Shown here: positions 17,155 through 24,639 of the stretch, in pieces
How the letters are laid out: the number at the start of each line of letters is the position of its first letter
How positions within the stretch are numbered: position 1 is the stretch's first letter
Assembly (NCBI RefSeq): GCF_001423745.1
Contig: NZ_LMPC01000029.1
Span: forward strand, 381,212 to 445,211
Reading direction: 5' to 3'
DNA: 64,000 bases
DNA from: Arthrobacter sp. Leaf337
Lineage (GTDB): Bacteria > Actinomycetota > Actinomycetes > Actinomycetales > Micrococcaceae
Translations under genes and position numbers: made by a program
The notes under the pieces: generated by a model
What the model saw: only the letters and a program-made list of their open reading frames with translations
What the model was told of the DNA's origin: nothing
The model's database searches: none

Positions 17155-17976
17155 ATGGCCTACGCAAACTACCGATACGAAGGTCAGAATTTCATCGGCG
17201 AAGTTCACGGCGACCACCTCATCCCGTTGGCCGGGCTCACCGACGTCGGACCGGAAACATCCGCAAGCGTCCTTGTCAGTGCCGCCCGCCTGACCGAAGC
17301 ACGGGTTCCCCTGTCCGAAATCACCCTGCGCGCTGCGTCACCACGGGCCGGAAAGATCCTCTGCGTAGGCCGGAACTACAAAGACCATGCAGACGAGGCC
17401 AACACGGCCACCTTTCCCGTTCTCTTTCCCAAGTACACATCCACCCTCATCGGACCCGCCGACGACATCATCCTGCCCCCGGAATCCACCCAGGCCGACT
17501 TCGAAGGTGAACTCGCCGTCATCATCGGCAAAACGGGCCGCCGCATCACCGAACAGGACGCCATGGACCACATCCTTGGCTATTGCGTCTCCAACGACGT
17601 CACCATGCGCGACTACCAAAACAAATCCCACCAATGGTTGCAGGGCAAAATCTGGGACAACACCACGCCGCTAGGCCCTAGCATTGTGACCCCGGCAGAA
17701 ACCGACATCAGCAAAGCCGGTATCAGCACAACCCTCAACGGAGAGGTTGTACAAAAATCCGACCTCTCGCACCTGATCTTCAGCATCCCCACCCTCATCG
17801 CCACCCTCTCCGAGTTCACCACTCTTAAACCCGGAGACGTTATCCTCACGGGCACGCCAGCCGGGGTTGGATACCGCCGAGACCCCCAACTGTTCCTCAA
17901 AGACGGCGACACCATCACCGTGACCGTGGAAGGAGTCGGCAGCATCACCAACACCGTCCGGGCAGAAGCCACCTGA
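17155..17976 (+). CDS. fumarylacetoacetate hydrolase (FAH) family protein
   Basis: 273 aa. The FAH fold covers about 60-270, with KILCVGRNYKDHADE near 66, DFEGELAVIIG near 116 (metal-binding Glu pair), GYCVSNDVTMRDYQ near 144 (metal Asp) and LKPGDVILTGTPAGVGY near 225. The family includes acylpyruvate hydrolases, oxaloacetate decarboxylases and oxaloacetate enol-keto tautomerases. The last two roles fit here, because D-tartrate dehydratase yields enol-oxaloacetate. AGGAAGAGAACACG precedes ATG 17155. It is the last gene of the island before the right-hand repeat. Confidence 0.88.
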   Translation: MAYANYRYEGQNFIGEVHGDHLIPLAGLTDVGPETSASVLVSAARLTEARVPLSEITLRAASPRAGKILCVGRNYKDHADEANTATFPVLFPKYTSTLIGPADDIILPPESTQADFEGELAVIIGKTGRRITEQDAMDHILGYCVSNDVTMRDYQNKSHQWLQGKIWDNTTPLGPSIVTPAETDISKAGISTTLNGEVVQKSDLSHLIFSIPTLIATLSEFTTLKPGDVILTGTPAGVGYRRDPQLFLKDGDTITVTVEGVGSITNTVRAEAT

Positions 17977-18062
17977 CGCTAACCGGTATCCAGAAGCAAC
18001 GCACCGCTGTCTTGGAAATCAACAGCTTTCAAGACACTGCCCTGGGACTGTCGGTAGCTCCT

Positions 18063-18246
18063 CTGTCAAGCGGGTGCTGTCTAAATAACCGTGAATCCAC
18101 AGTTGGCCTGTCACGCCGGGCGTTGCCTGGCGGGTAGGACTGATCATGAGCGACACCATGGATCCCATGGCGACTGATGTGGATCAGCAAGAGTTAGCGC
18201 AGCCGCTCATGGCCCCCGGAAGAGAGTCCGGATCCCCCACACCTTC
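18063..18246 (+). pseudogene. possible 5' remnant of an IS256-type transposase
   Basis: An ATG at 18146 opens MSDTMDPMATDVDQQELAQP, then LMAPGRESG, similar in style to the N-terminus of IS256-family transposases (acidic start, ELAxQLL, then REKG). The frame then shifts and stops without any DDE core. The upstream 80 bp (GTGCTGTCTAAATAACCGTG on) looks like the leader and left end of such an element. Identification is from memory of the family pattern and is weak. Confidence 0.35.
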
Positions 18247-18439
18247 ACCCTGTCGACGGACCGGACGCCACAGCCTCTGATACCCCAGAGATGTTCCCCG
18301 CTGAACCCGGAACGTCCACCGACACCGAATATCTAAGCCGCAAAGTCATGTCGCCTGAAACAGAGAACTGCATGAACGAGTGAGCCGGAACCCGGAGGAA
18401 GGGATAAAAAGGCGGGTCGAAGAGCCGGCCGTGGACAAG

Positions 18440-18458
18440 ATGTGGACAATGTCCACAC
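18440..18458. promoter_or_regulatory. third copy of the GTGGACAATGTCCAC palindrome
   Basis: Same core palindrome as the ends of the two 320-bp repeats, here outside any repeat and about 180 bp left of copy 2. The flanking bases differ (GGACAAGAT on the left), so this is not part of a third full repeat. Confidence 0.5.
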
Positions 18459-18784
18459 CCCCTTTGGCCGGACAAACGCGCGATCAGCGCACCCCGCCTG
18501 GCTCGCAGAAAGCAGCCAGCCGAGGAAGATCGTCGAAGAGAATTCGCCTTCGTCATGTCGTCACCACAACTCTTGGCCATGAATGAGTGAGGGCCAACAA
18601 CTGGCCGCCGGTACAACCAGATAGGACGGCACATACCCCACATCCCAGCAAGCAGAGGGCCCGCCAGCAAGGACCCTGAACCCGCCATCCACACAACCGA
18701 ACAGGCCACCGCGGCGCCAAGCACACACCGCGGACAGCGTCAGAGGGACCCGCGGAGGGTCAATGTCCACACATTAAAGCAAAA

Positions 18785-18802
18785 ACCCCTCTGACGAGGG
18801 GT
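18785..18802 (-). terminator. intrinsic terminator within repeat copy 2
   Basis: ACCCCTC / GAGGGGT hairpin followed on the minus strand by a T-run, identical to copy 1. Confidence 0.7.
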
Positions 18803-18804
18803 CA

Positions 18805-18828
18805 TGCGTGCCCGAGGTGGGACTCGAA
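18805..18828 (-). pseudogene. tRNA 3'-end fragment (copy 2)
   Basis: Minus strand reads TTCGAGTCCCACC then TCGGGCACGCA: canonical T-loop TTCGAGT, 3' T-stem and acceptor strand. The missing 5' tRNA would need GTGCCCG as acceptor; no such partner lies within 150 bp upstream on that strand, so this is a fragment. Confidence 0.65.
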
Positions 18829-18921
18829 CTGCATTCCAGCCCTTGCAAACACTGGCAGGCCCCGGAAACATGCGGAATCCGGCCCGATCCGACCCATGTA
18901 CGATCCAGTCCGAAGCGTAAA

Positions 18922-18940
18922 GTGTGGACATTGTCCACAC
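18922..18940. promoter_or_regulatory. 19-bp palindrome GTGTGGACATTGTCCACAC (copy 2)
   Basis: Identical to 9558-9576 although the 95 bp next to it has diverged, so the palindrome itself appears conserved. Confidence 0.5.
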
Positions 18941-19030
18941 GCCCTTTCTGACAGATTTTGAGCAACCGAATACGACTGCCGCGCCCGCAACCAGGAGGCG
19001 CGACAGCTTTGTCTCGTGCTGGCTGGTCCC

Positions 19031-19948
19031 TCATGCCGGCGAGGCTGTTTGCTGGGCATGGCCGGGCCAGACGCGTTCCGCAAGGGAGAGGATCGGGGGG
19101 AGGGCCGGGTTGTCCGTGGTCCCCCGCCAGGCCATCCGCAGGTAGATGGGCAGCGTCTGGTCGAGCACCCGCAGAAAGCGCACGTGCGGATCGGTCACGT
19201 TGTCCGCCACGGAGGAGACTGTTAGCGAGCATCCCACCTCTGCTCCGACTAGCGCCATGGCGGTCCATGAGTCGGGCGCCCGCTGGACAATGTCAGGATC
19301 GAAGCCGGCTCCCAGGCTGAGCCTGCGCAGCCGGTCGCCCAGGACAGAACCCTCGTGCGGGGGCAGTGCCACGAACGGCTCGCCGGAAAGTTCCGCCATG
19401 CTGACTTCCTCTTGCAAGGCAAGCCTGTGGGATGCCGGGACGGCCATGACGAGGTGCTCCTCGACGATAATGCGGGACTGGACGCCCGCGGGCACGAAAT
19501 CCCACCGTCCAAGGCTGATATCCACTTCGCTACGGAGAACGCGGGAGAGGGCCGGGAGCGCGAAGTCCTGGCTGTTCAGGCGGAATTCTATGCCGGGGTA
19601 AACCTTCCGGACCTCGCGGGCGAGCACTCCCACCAATACGTGGGTTGATGCACCGGCATAGGCGAGCTTGACTGTTCCCACTTCCCCGCGGCCGGCGGCG
19701 AGCGCACTGGCCTTGGCACGGTCCGCTGCAGCGAGGATCTCCTGCGCTGGTGCGACCAGGGCCGCTCCGGCCGCAGTCAACTGGACACTCCGTGTGCTCC
19801 GGATGAAGAGATCGGTACCGAAGTCGCGCTCCAGCTGTCGCACGATCCGGCTGACCGGCGGCTGCGCCAGGTGGAGCCGCTCGGCCGCCCGCCCAAAGTG
19901 CAGTTCGTCCGCCACGGCCAGGAACACTCGCAATTGTTGAATCTCCAT
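19031..19948 (-). CDS. LysR-family transcriptional regulator
   Basis: 305 aa, cytoplasmic. The N-terminal winged HTH (1-60) reads VFLAVADELHFGRAAERLHL then AQPPVSRIVRQLE, of the BenM/CatM-like aromatic/organic-acid subgroup; the effector domain follows from about 90. ATG 19948 is chosen because the family begins exactly there (MEIQQLRVFLAV); the frame is open to GTG 20062 but that would overlap the divergent gene. It is divergent from the CoA-transferase gene with 107 bp between, containing TTGCAATAATGCAA; it most likely regulates the 20-25.5 kb cluster. It is clearly related to the LysR at 44352. Confidence 0.92.
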   Translation of the reverse strand: MEIQQLRVFLAVADELHFGRAAERLHLAQPPVSRIVRQLERDFGTDLFIRSTRSVQLTAAGAALVAPAQEILAAADRAKASALAAGRGEVGTVKLAYAGASTHVLVGVLAREVRKVYPGIEFRLNSQDFALPALSRVLRSEVDISLGRWDFVPAGVQSRIIVEEHLVMAVPASHRLALQEEVSMAELSGEPFVALPPHEGSVLGDRLRRLSLGAGFDPDIVQRAPDSWTAMALVGAEVGCSLTVSSVADNVTDPHVRFLRVLDQTLPIYLRMAWRGTTDNPALPPILSLAERVWPGHAQQTASPA

Positions 19949-19968
19949 AAATGGCATTCTTTCAGAAA

Positions 19969-19982
19969 TTGCAATAATGCAA
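19969..19982. promoter_or_regulatory. TTGCA-N4-TGCAA palindrome, candidate LysR site
   Basis: Perfect 5-bp arms around ATAA, in the 107-bp divergent region; it fits the palindromic T-N11-A type recognised by LysR proteins. Confidence 0.5.
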
Positions 19983-20055
19983 CACTCAATAAGTATTGGA
20001 CGCGCTGTAATGGCCGATGGGATAGTGAAAAAGATCCCCCTATGGAAGAGGACCC

Positions 20056-21297
20056 ATGACACTGCAGAGCACCGTAGCTCCCCCCGCGCCGGGGGCTGCC
20101 CAGGACCGCCAACCGGCAGGCGTGCGCCGGGACGCCTTCGGTCGCGATGCCAGCGGGCCTCTGGCGGGAATCGTCATTGCCGACTTCAGTCGTGTGCTGG
20201 CCGGCCCCTACTGCACCATGCTTTTGGCGGACATGGGCGCCACCGTTATCAAGGTCGAGAGCCCATCCGGGGACGAAACACGTGAGTGGAAACCCCCGGT
20301 CTTCGAAGGCCAATCCACGTACTACCTCTCGATCAACCGCAACAAGCGGTCCATCGCATTGGACTTCGGCGCCGCCGGCGACATCGAAACCGCGCGCGAC
20401 ATCGCCGCGAGCGCCGACGTCGTCATCGAGAACTTCAAGCCCGGCGGGCTTGACCGCTTCGGCTTGGACTACGCGTCCATCGCGGAACTCAACCCCGCTG
20501 TAATCTACGCGTCCATCACCGGATTCGGCACCGCCGGAGGCGCAGCGCTGCCCGGCTACGATCTGCTCGTCCAAGCGATGTCCGGCCTTATGAGTCTCAC
20601 CGGTGACCCGGAGTTCCCTGGATACCGCTCCGGCGTCGCGGTTTTCGATGTCATCACCGGACTCCACGCCGCTATCGGCGTCCTGTCCGCGCTGCACGAG
20701 CGGAGCCAGAGCGGCCGCGGCCAGCGCATCGAAGTGAACCTCATGTCCTCGGCCCTGTCCGGCATGGTCAACCAGACTGCGGGCTTCCTGCTCAGCGGCA
20801 ACGTGCCCACCCGGATGGGTAACGAACACCCCAGCATCTACCCTTACGAGCCGCTCCCCACCGCTGATGGCGAGATCGTCCTGGCCATCGGGAATGACCG
20901 GCAGTTCCGGGCCTTATGCGGTGTTATGGGCGCGCCGCACCTCGCTACGGACCCGCGGTTTGGGACCCCGCCGGGCCGCAGCCACAACCGCGCAGCGCTG
21001 CGCCCCCTCCTGGTGGACCTGCTGGCCACACGGCCCGCTTCGGACTGGTTCGATATTTTCACCCAGGCAGGGCTGCCGTGCGCCCCGATCAACGATGTAC
21101 GCGGCGGAATCGAATTCGCAGAGCGCATAGGGCTGGAACCGGTGGTGCAAGTGGGGGCCGGTGAAGGAGCCATCCCGGGTGTCCGCAACCCGATCACGTT
21201 CTCGGAGACGCCCGCCAGCTACGACCTCGTGCCGCCCGGCATCGACGCCGACCGCGGCGACATCCTCGGGTGGCTGGACTCGGCGCCACAACACTAG
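20056..21297 (+). CDS. CaiB/BaiF family (family III) CoA-transferase
   Basis: 413 aa. Transfers CoA between carboxylates, activating a free acid for degradation. Features: IADFSRVLAGPYCTMLLADM near 38-58, GATVIKVESPSGDETR, NRNKRSIALD near 95, ADVVIENFKPGGLDRFGLDY near 120, and LPGYDLLVQAMSGLMSLTG near 172 with the catalytic Asp that forms the acyl anhydride. The C-terminal lobe has ACAPINDV-like CAPINDVRGG near 342. GGAAGAGGA precedes ATG 20056. It is the first gene of a five-gene beta-oxidation-type cluster and the probable activation step; glutarate, adipate and similar diacids are plausible substrates. Confidence 0.92.
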   Translation: MTLQSTVAPPAPGAAQDRQPAGVRRDAFGRDASGPLAGIVIADFSRVLAGPYCTMLLADMGATVIKVESPSGDETREWKPPVFEGQSTYYLSINRNKRSIALDFGAAGDIETARDIAASADVVIENFKPGGLDRFGLDYASIAELNPAVIYASITGFGTAGGAALPGYDLLVQAMSGLMSLTGDPEFPGYRSGVAVFDVITGLHAAIGVLSALHERSQSGRGQRIEVNLMSSALSGMVNQTAGFLLSGNVPTRMGNEHPSIYPYEPLPTADGEIVLAIGNDRQFRALCGVMGAPHLATDPRFGTPPGRSHNRAALRPLLVDLLATRPASDWFDIFTQAGLPCAPINDVRGGIEFAERIGLEPVVQVGAGEGAIPGVRNPITFSETPASYDLVPPGIDADRGDILGWLDSAPQH

Positions 21298-21363
21298 CCC
21301 TCCCCCGCAGCAGTCACCCAAAAACAACCAGAACCCGTCCACGGACCATCAAAAGGACTCATC

Positions 21364-22569
21364 ATGACCACCACCACAACTACCCGTGCCGCCGCCACTT
21401 CGGACTACTTCCACCTCGACGAACAGCTCACCCCCGAAGAGACGGCGATCCGGGACAAGGTCCGCGACTTTGCCGAGAACCGGGTCCTGCCGATCATTAA
21501 CGAGTACTGGGAAAGGGCCGAGTTCCCCGAGGAACTGCTGCCTGCGCTGGCTGACCTCGGCATCATCGGCACCTTCATCCAGGGCTACGGCTGCCCTGGA
21601 ATGAGCCGGAAGGCTGCGGGCATGGTGGCCCGGGAGATGGCCAGGGCCGATGGAAGCATCAACACTTTCCTGGGCGTGCACTCCAACCTTTGCATGGGCG
21701 CACTGAACATGCTCGGCACCGATGAGCAGCGGCAGCGCTGGCTCCCAGACATGGCCAAGCTCAAGAAGACCGGCGCCTTCGCCTTGACCGAACCGGACCA
21801 CGGGTCCGACTCGGTGGCCCTGGAAACCAGCGCAACCCGCGACGGCGACACCTGGGTAATCAACGGCCACAAGCGCTGGATCGGCAACGGCCACGCCGCC
21901 GATGTCATCGTGCTGTTTGCCCGCAACACTGAGGACGGCAAGGTCAACGCCTTCGTCGTCGAGAAGGACGCGGAGGGCAACCACCCGGAGGGCTACAACC
22001 CCACCGTCATCACCGGCAAAATCGGCAAGCGCGCCATCCTCCAGGCCGACATCATCATCGACAACATGCGGATCCAGGAAACGAACCGGCTGGAGAACTG
22101 CAGGTCCTTCGCGGACGTCTCCCGCGTGCTCCAGGCAACCCGCGGCGGCGCCGCCTGGGAAGCCGTAGGCCACGCCATGGCATGCTTCGAGATCGCCGTG
22201 GACTACGCCGCGAAACGTGAACAGTTCGGCAACCCGATCGCCGGGTACCAGCTGGTGCAACACCGCCTGGCGAACATGCTCAGCGAGCTCACGGCGATGC
22301 AACTGATGTGCAACCGCATGGCGGAACTTGCCGACCAGGGCCTCCTGACAAACGCCATGGCGTCCATGGTCAAGATGTCCACCTCCCAGAAGGGCAAATG
22401 GATCTGCAACGAGGCGCGTGAACTCCTTGCCGGCAACGGCCTGCTGCTCGAAAACCACGTCGCCCGCCACTTGACGGACATGGAAGTGGTCTCCACCTAC
22501 GAGGGCACCGACTCCATCCAGGCACTGCTGGTAGGCCGCGACATCACCGGCATCTCAGCCTTCCGCTGA
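21364..22569 (+). CDS. acyl-CoA dehydrogenase (glutaryl-CoA-dehydrogenase-like)
   Basis: 401 aa FAD enzyme that introduces a 2,3-double bond in an acyl-CoA. N-terminal helical domain (20-135) and middle beta domain with ALTEPDHGSDSVALET near 140 and WVINGHKRWIGNGH near 166, then the C-terminal helical domain. The catalytic base lies in STYEGTDSIQALLVGRDITG near 380, the YEGT arrangement used by glutaryl-CoA and isovaleryl-type dehydrogenases. AAAGGACTCATC precedes ATG 21364. Second gene of the cluster. Glutaryl-CoA dehydrogenases also decarboxylate, but the following hydratase, dehydrogenase and thiolase suggest a plain oxidation here. Confidence 0.92.
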   Translation: MTTTTTTRAAATSDYFHLDEQLTPEETAIRDKVRDFAENRVLPIINEYWERAEFPEELLPALADLGIIGTFIQGYGCPGMSRKAAGMVAREMARADGSINTFLGVHSNLCMGALNMLGTDEQRQRWLPDMAKLKKTGAFALTEPDHGSDSVALETSATRDGDTWVINGHKRWIGNGHAADVIVLFARNTEDGKVNAFVVEKDAEGNHPEGYNPTVITGKIGKRAILQADIIIDNMRIQETNRLENCRSFADVSRVLQATRGGAAWEAVGHAMACFEIAVDYAAKREQFGNPIAGYQLVQHRLANMLSELTAMQLMCNRMAELADQGLLTNAMASMVKMSTSQKGKWICNEARELLAGNGLLLENHVARHLTDMEVVSTYEGTDSIQALLVGRDITGISAFR

Positions 22570-22606
22570 CCGCACGCCTCCCCCATACCAAACCCAAGGA
22601 GTTTCC

Positions 22607-23830
22607 ATGCCCGAAGCATTCCTCATAGGCGGCGCCCGCACCCCCGTAGGGCGCTACGGCGGAGCCCTGAGCTCCGTCCGGCCGGACGACCTGGCCGCCC
22701 TCACGGTGCGGGCCGCCGTCGAACGCGCCGGCATTGACCCAGCCGTGGTGGACGAAGTAATCCTCGGCAACGCCAACGGCGCCGGCGAGGAGAACCGCAA
22801 CGTCGCCCGCATGGCCTGGCTGCTCGCCGGCTTCCCCGACACCGTCCCCGGCATCACCGTCAACCGCCTCTGCGCCTCCGGCCTGAGCGCCATCATCATG
22901 GCCTCCCACATGGTCAAGGCAGGCGCCGCGGACATCGTGGTGGCAGGCGGCGTCGAGTCCATGTCCCGCGCCCCATGGGTCATGGAAAAGCCGGACAAAC
23001 CCTTCGCCAAACCCGGCGCCGTGGTCGACACCTCCATCGGCTGGCGCTTCCCCAACCCCGCCTTCCTGTCCGGGGAACTCTCCCGCGACGGCAAAGCCAC
23101 CTACTCCATGCCCGAAACCGCGGAGGAGGTGGCCCGCGCCTACAACATTTCCCGTGAGGATTGCGACGCCTTCGCCGCCCGTTCCCACGAGCTCGCCCTC
23201 GCCGCGATCGAGGCCGGACGCTTCGCCGACGAAATCATCCCCGTGACGGTCAAGGGCCGCAAGGGCACAGAAACCATCGTGGATACCGATGAAGGACCCC
23301 GCCCCGGAACGTCCCAGGACGTCCTCGCCGGCCTGCGCCCGGTAGTCAGGGGCGGCAGCGTGGTCACCGCCGGCAACGCCTCGACACTCAACGACGGCGC
23401 CTCGGCAATCATCGTGGCGTCCGAGGCAGCCGTGCAGAAGTACGGCCTCACTCCCCGCGCCCGCATCCTCGACGGTGCCTCCGCCGGCGTCGCCCAGGAA
23501 ATCATGGGCATCGGCCCCGTCCCGGCCACCCGCAAGGTCCTGGACCGCGCCGGTTTCACGGTAGCCGACCTGGCCGCCGTCGAGCTTAACGAGGCCTTCG
23601 CCTCCCAGGCCCTGGCCTGCATGCGCGAACTAAAGCTCGAACCCGACACCGTCAACAACCTCGGCGGCGCGATCGCCCTCGGCCACCCGCTCGGCTCCTC
23701 CGGGTCCCGCCTGGTCATCACCCTGCTCGGACGCCTCGAACACGAAGCCACGCGCGGCGGCAAGCTCGGCCTCGCCACGATGTGCGTCGGCGTCGGACAA
23801 GGCACCGCATTGCTGCTGGAAGGCATCTGA
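22607..23830 (+). CDS. acetyl-CoA C-acyltransferase (thiolase)
   Basis: 407 aa thiolase that cleaves a 3-ketoacyl-CoA with CoA. Active-site Cys is C89 in NRLCASGLSAI; GGVESMSRAPWVM near 112 is the usual loop; ELNEAFASQALA near 325, GGAIALGHPLGSSGSRL near 355 (catalytic His) and TMCVGVGQGTALLLEG near 390 (second Cys) complete the signature. AAGGAG lies before ATG 22607. The stop overlaps the next gene's ATG (TGATG). Sequence resembles degradative beta-ketoadipyl-CoA/3-oxoacyl-CoA thiolases, consistent with diacid or aromatic-side-product oxidation. Confidence 0.93.
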   Translation: MPEAFLIGGARTPVGRYGGALSSVRPDDLAALTVRAAVERAGIDPAVVDEVILGNANGAGEENRNVARMAWLLAGFPDTVPGITVNRLCASGLSAIIMASHMVKAGAADIVVAGGVESMSRAPWVMEKPDKPFAKPGAVVDTSIGWRFPNPAFLSGELSRDGKATYSMPETAEEVARAYNISREDCDAFAARSHELALAAIEAGRFADEIIPVTVKGRKGTETIVDTDEGPRPGTSQDVLAGLRPVVRGGSVVTAGNASTLNDGASAIIVASEAAVQKYGLTPRARILDGASAGVAQEIMGIGPVPATRKVLDRAGFTVADLAAVELNEAFASQALACMRELKLEPDTVNNLGGAIALGHPLGSSGSRLVITLLGRLEHEATRGGKLGLATMCVGVGQGTALLLEGI

Positions 23831-24639
23831 TGACAGAGGTAATGCACGACGCCGGCACGCGCCCTGATGCCTCGGGTTTCGTCACGCTGCTGGTTGAGGA
23901 GCGGGAGGACCGTTTGGCGGTCCGGCTGCACCGGCCGCCAGTGAAAAACGCCATCGACCAGGCAATGGTGGACGAGTTGCACGCCGTGTGCGCGCATCTG
24001 GAAAGCACACCGAAAATCCTGATCCTCTCCGGCACTCCCTGTGACCCCAACACCGGAGCACGGGCCGTTTTCGCGTCCGGGGCCGACATCGCGCAGCTGC
24101 GCGAGCGGCGCCGTGACGAAGCCCTGGCGGGAATCAACTCCAGAGTCTTCGACAGGATTGCGAAGCTGCCCATGCCGGTCATTGCCGCCCTTGACGGCTT
24201 TGCGCTCGGCGGCGGCGCCGAGCTGGCGTACGCAGCGGACTTCCGCATCGGCACTCCGGCGCTGCGGATGGGCAATCCCGAGACAAATTTGGGCATCCTG
24301 GCCGCGGCCGGCGCCACCTGGCGGCTGAAGGAGCTGGTCGGCGAGCCAATGGCCAAGCAGATCCTGCTGACCGGCAAAGTCCTCACCGGCGAGGACTGCC
24401 TCGCCATAGGGCTGATCACCGAACTTGTGGAACCGGAGACACTGCTGGATGCGGCGCACGCCCTGGCGGACGCCATCGCGGCGCAGGACCCCCTCGCCGT
24501 ACGCCTCACCAAGGCCGTGTTCCATGCTCCTCGGGAGGTCCATCCCGTCATCGACACCCTGGCCCAAGGCATGCTTTTCGAGTCCCGGGCCAAATTTGAC
24601 CGTATGCAGGCGTTCCTCGACAGGAAGAAGAAGTCATGA
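23830..24639 (+). CDS. enoyl-CoA hydratase/isomerase family protein
   Basis: 269 aa crotonase-fold enzyme; hydrates 2-enoyl-CoA. Oxyanion-hole segments are ASGADIAQLRERR near 87 and ALDGFALGGGAELAYAADFR near 120-140. The catalytic pair region NPETNLGILAAAGATWRL near 155 has Glu at the first position, while the second usual Glu position is occupied by Ala/Gly. So the activity could be hydratase, isomerase or hydrolase. ATG 23830 shares one base with the thiolase stop; the frame is open upstream but overlaps. It overlaps the next gene by 4 bp (ATGA). Confidence 0.88.
   Translation: MTEVMHDAGTRPDASGFVTLLVEEREDRLAVRLHRPPVKNAIDQAMVDELHAVCAHLESTPKILILSGTPCDPNTGARAVFASGADIAQLRERRRDEALAGINSRVFDRIAKLPMPVIAALDGFALGGGAELAYAADFRIGTPALRMGNPETNLGILAAAGATWRLKELVGEPMAKQILLTGKVLTGEDCLAIGLITELVEPETLLDAAHALADAIAAQDPLAVRLTKAVFHAPREVHPVIDTLAQGMLFESRAKFDRMQAFLDRKKKS

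Larger units (their letters stand above)
17977..18620. other. non-coding stretch with degraded insertion-sequence debris
   Basis: About 640 bp between the FAH gene and repeat copy 2. No intact gene. A 160-codon minus-strand frame (18245-18724) runs into the repeat and has no RBS or recognisable domain. It holds a probable transposase remnant and a third copy of the palindrome. Confidence 0.45.
18621..18940 (-). repeat. 320-bp direct repeat, copy 2 (right edge of tartrate island)
   Basis: Same layout as 9257-9576: half-site at 18762, terminator, tRNA 3'-end fragment, about 95-bp variable core, identical 19-bp palindrome. Direct orientation and exact collinearity around a 9.3-kb accessory cluster are typical of an integrated or duplicated segment. 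Confidence 0.9.

Noticed and set aside
18245..18724. 160-codon minus-strand frame left of repeat copy 2
   Set aside because: Runs into the non-coding repeat, no RBS, cysteine/tryptophan-rich irregular translation.
21349..22470. 373-codon minus-strand frame opposite the acyl-CoA dehydrogenase
   Set aside because: Antisense artefact; the plus-strand enzyme has complete motifs.
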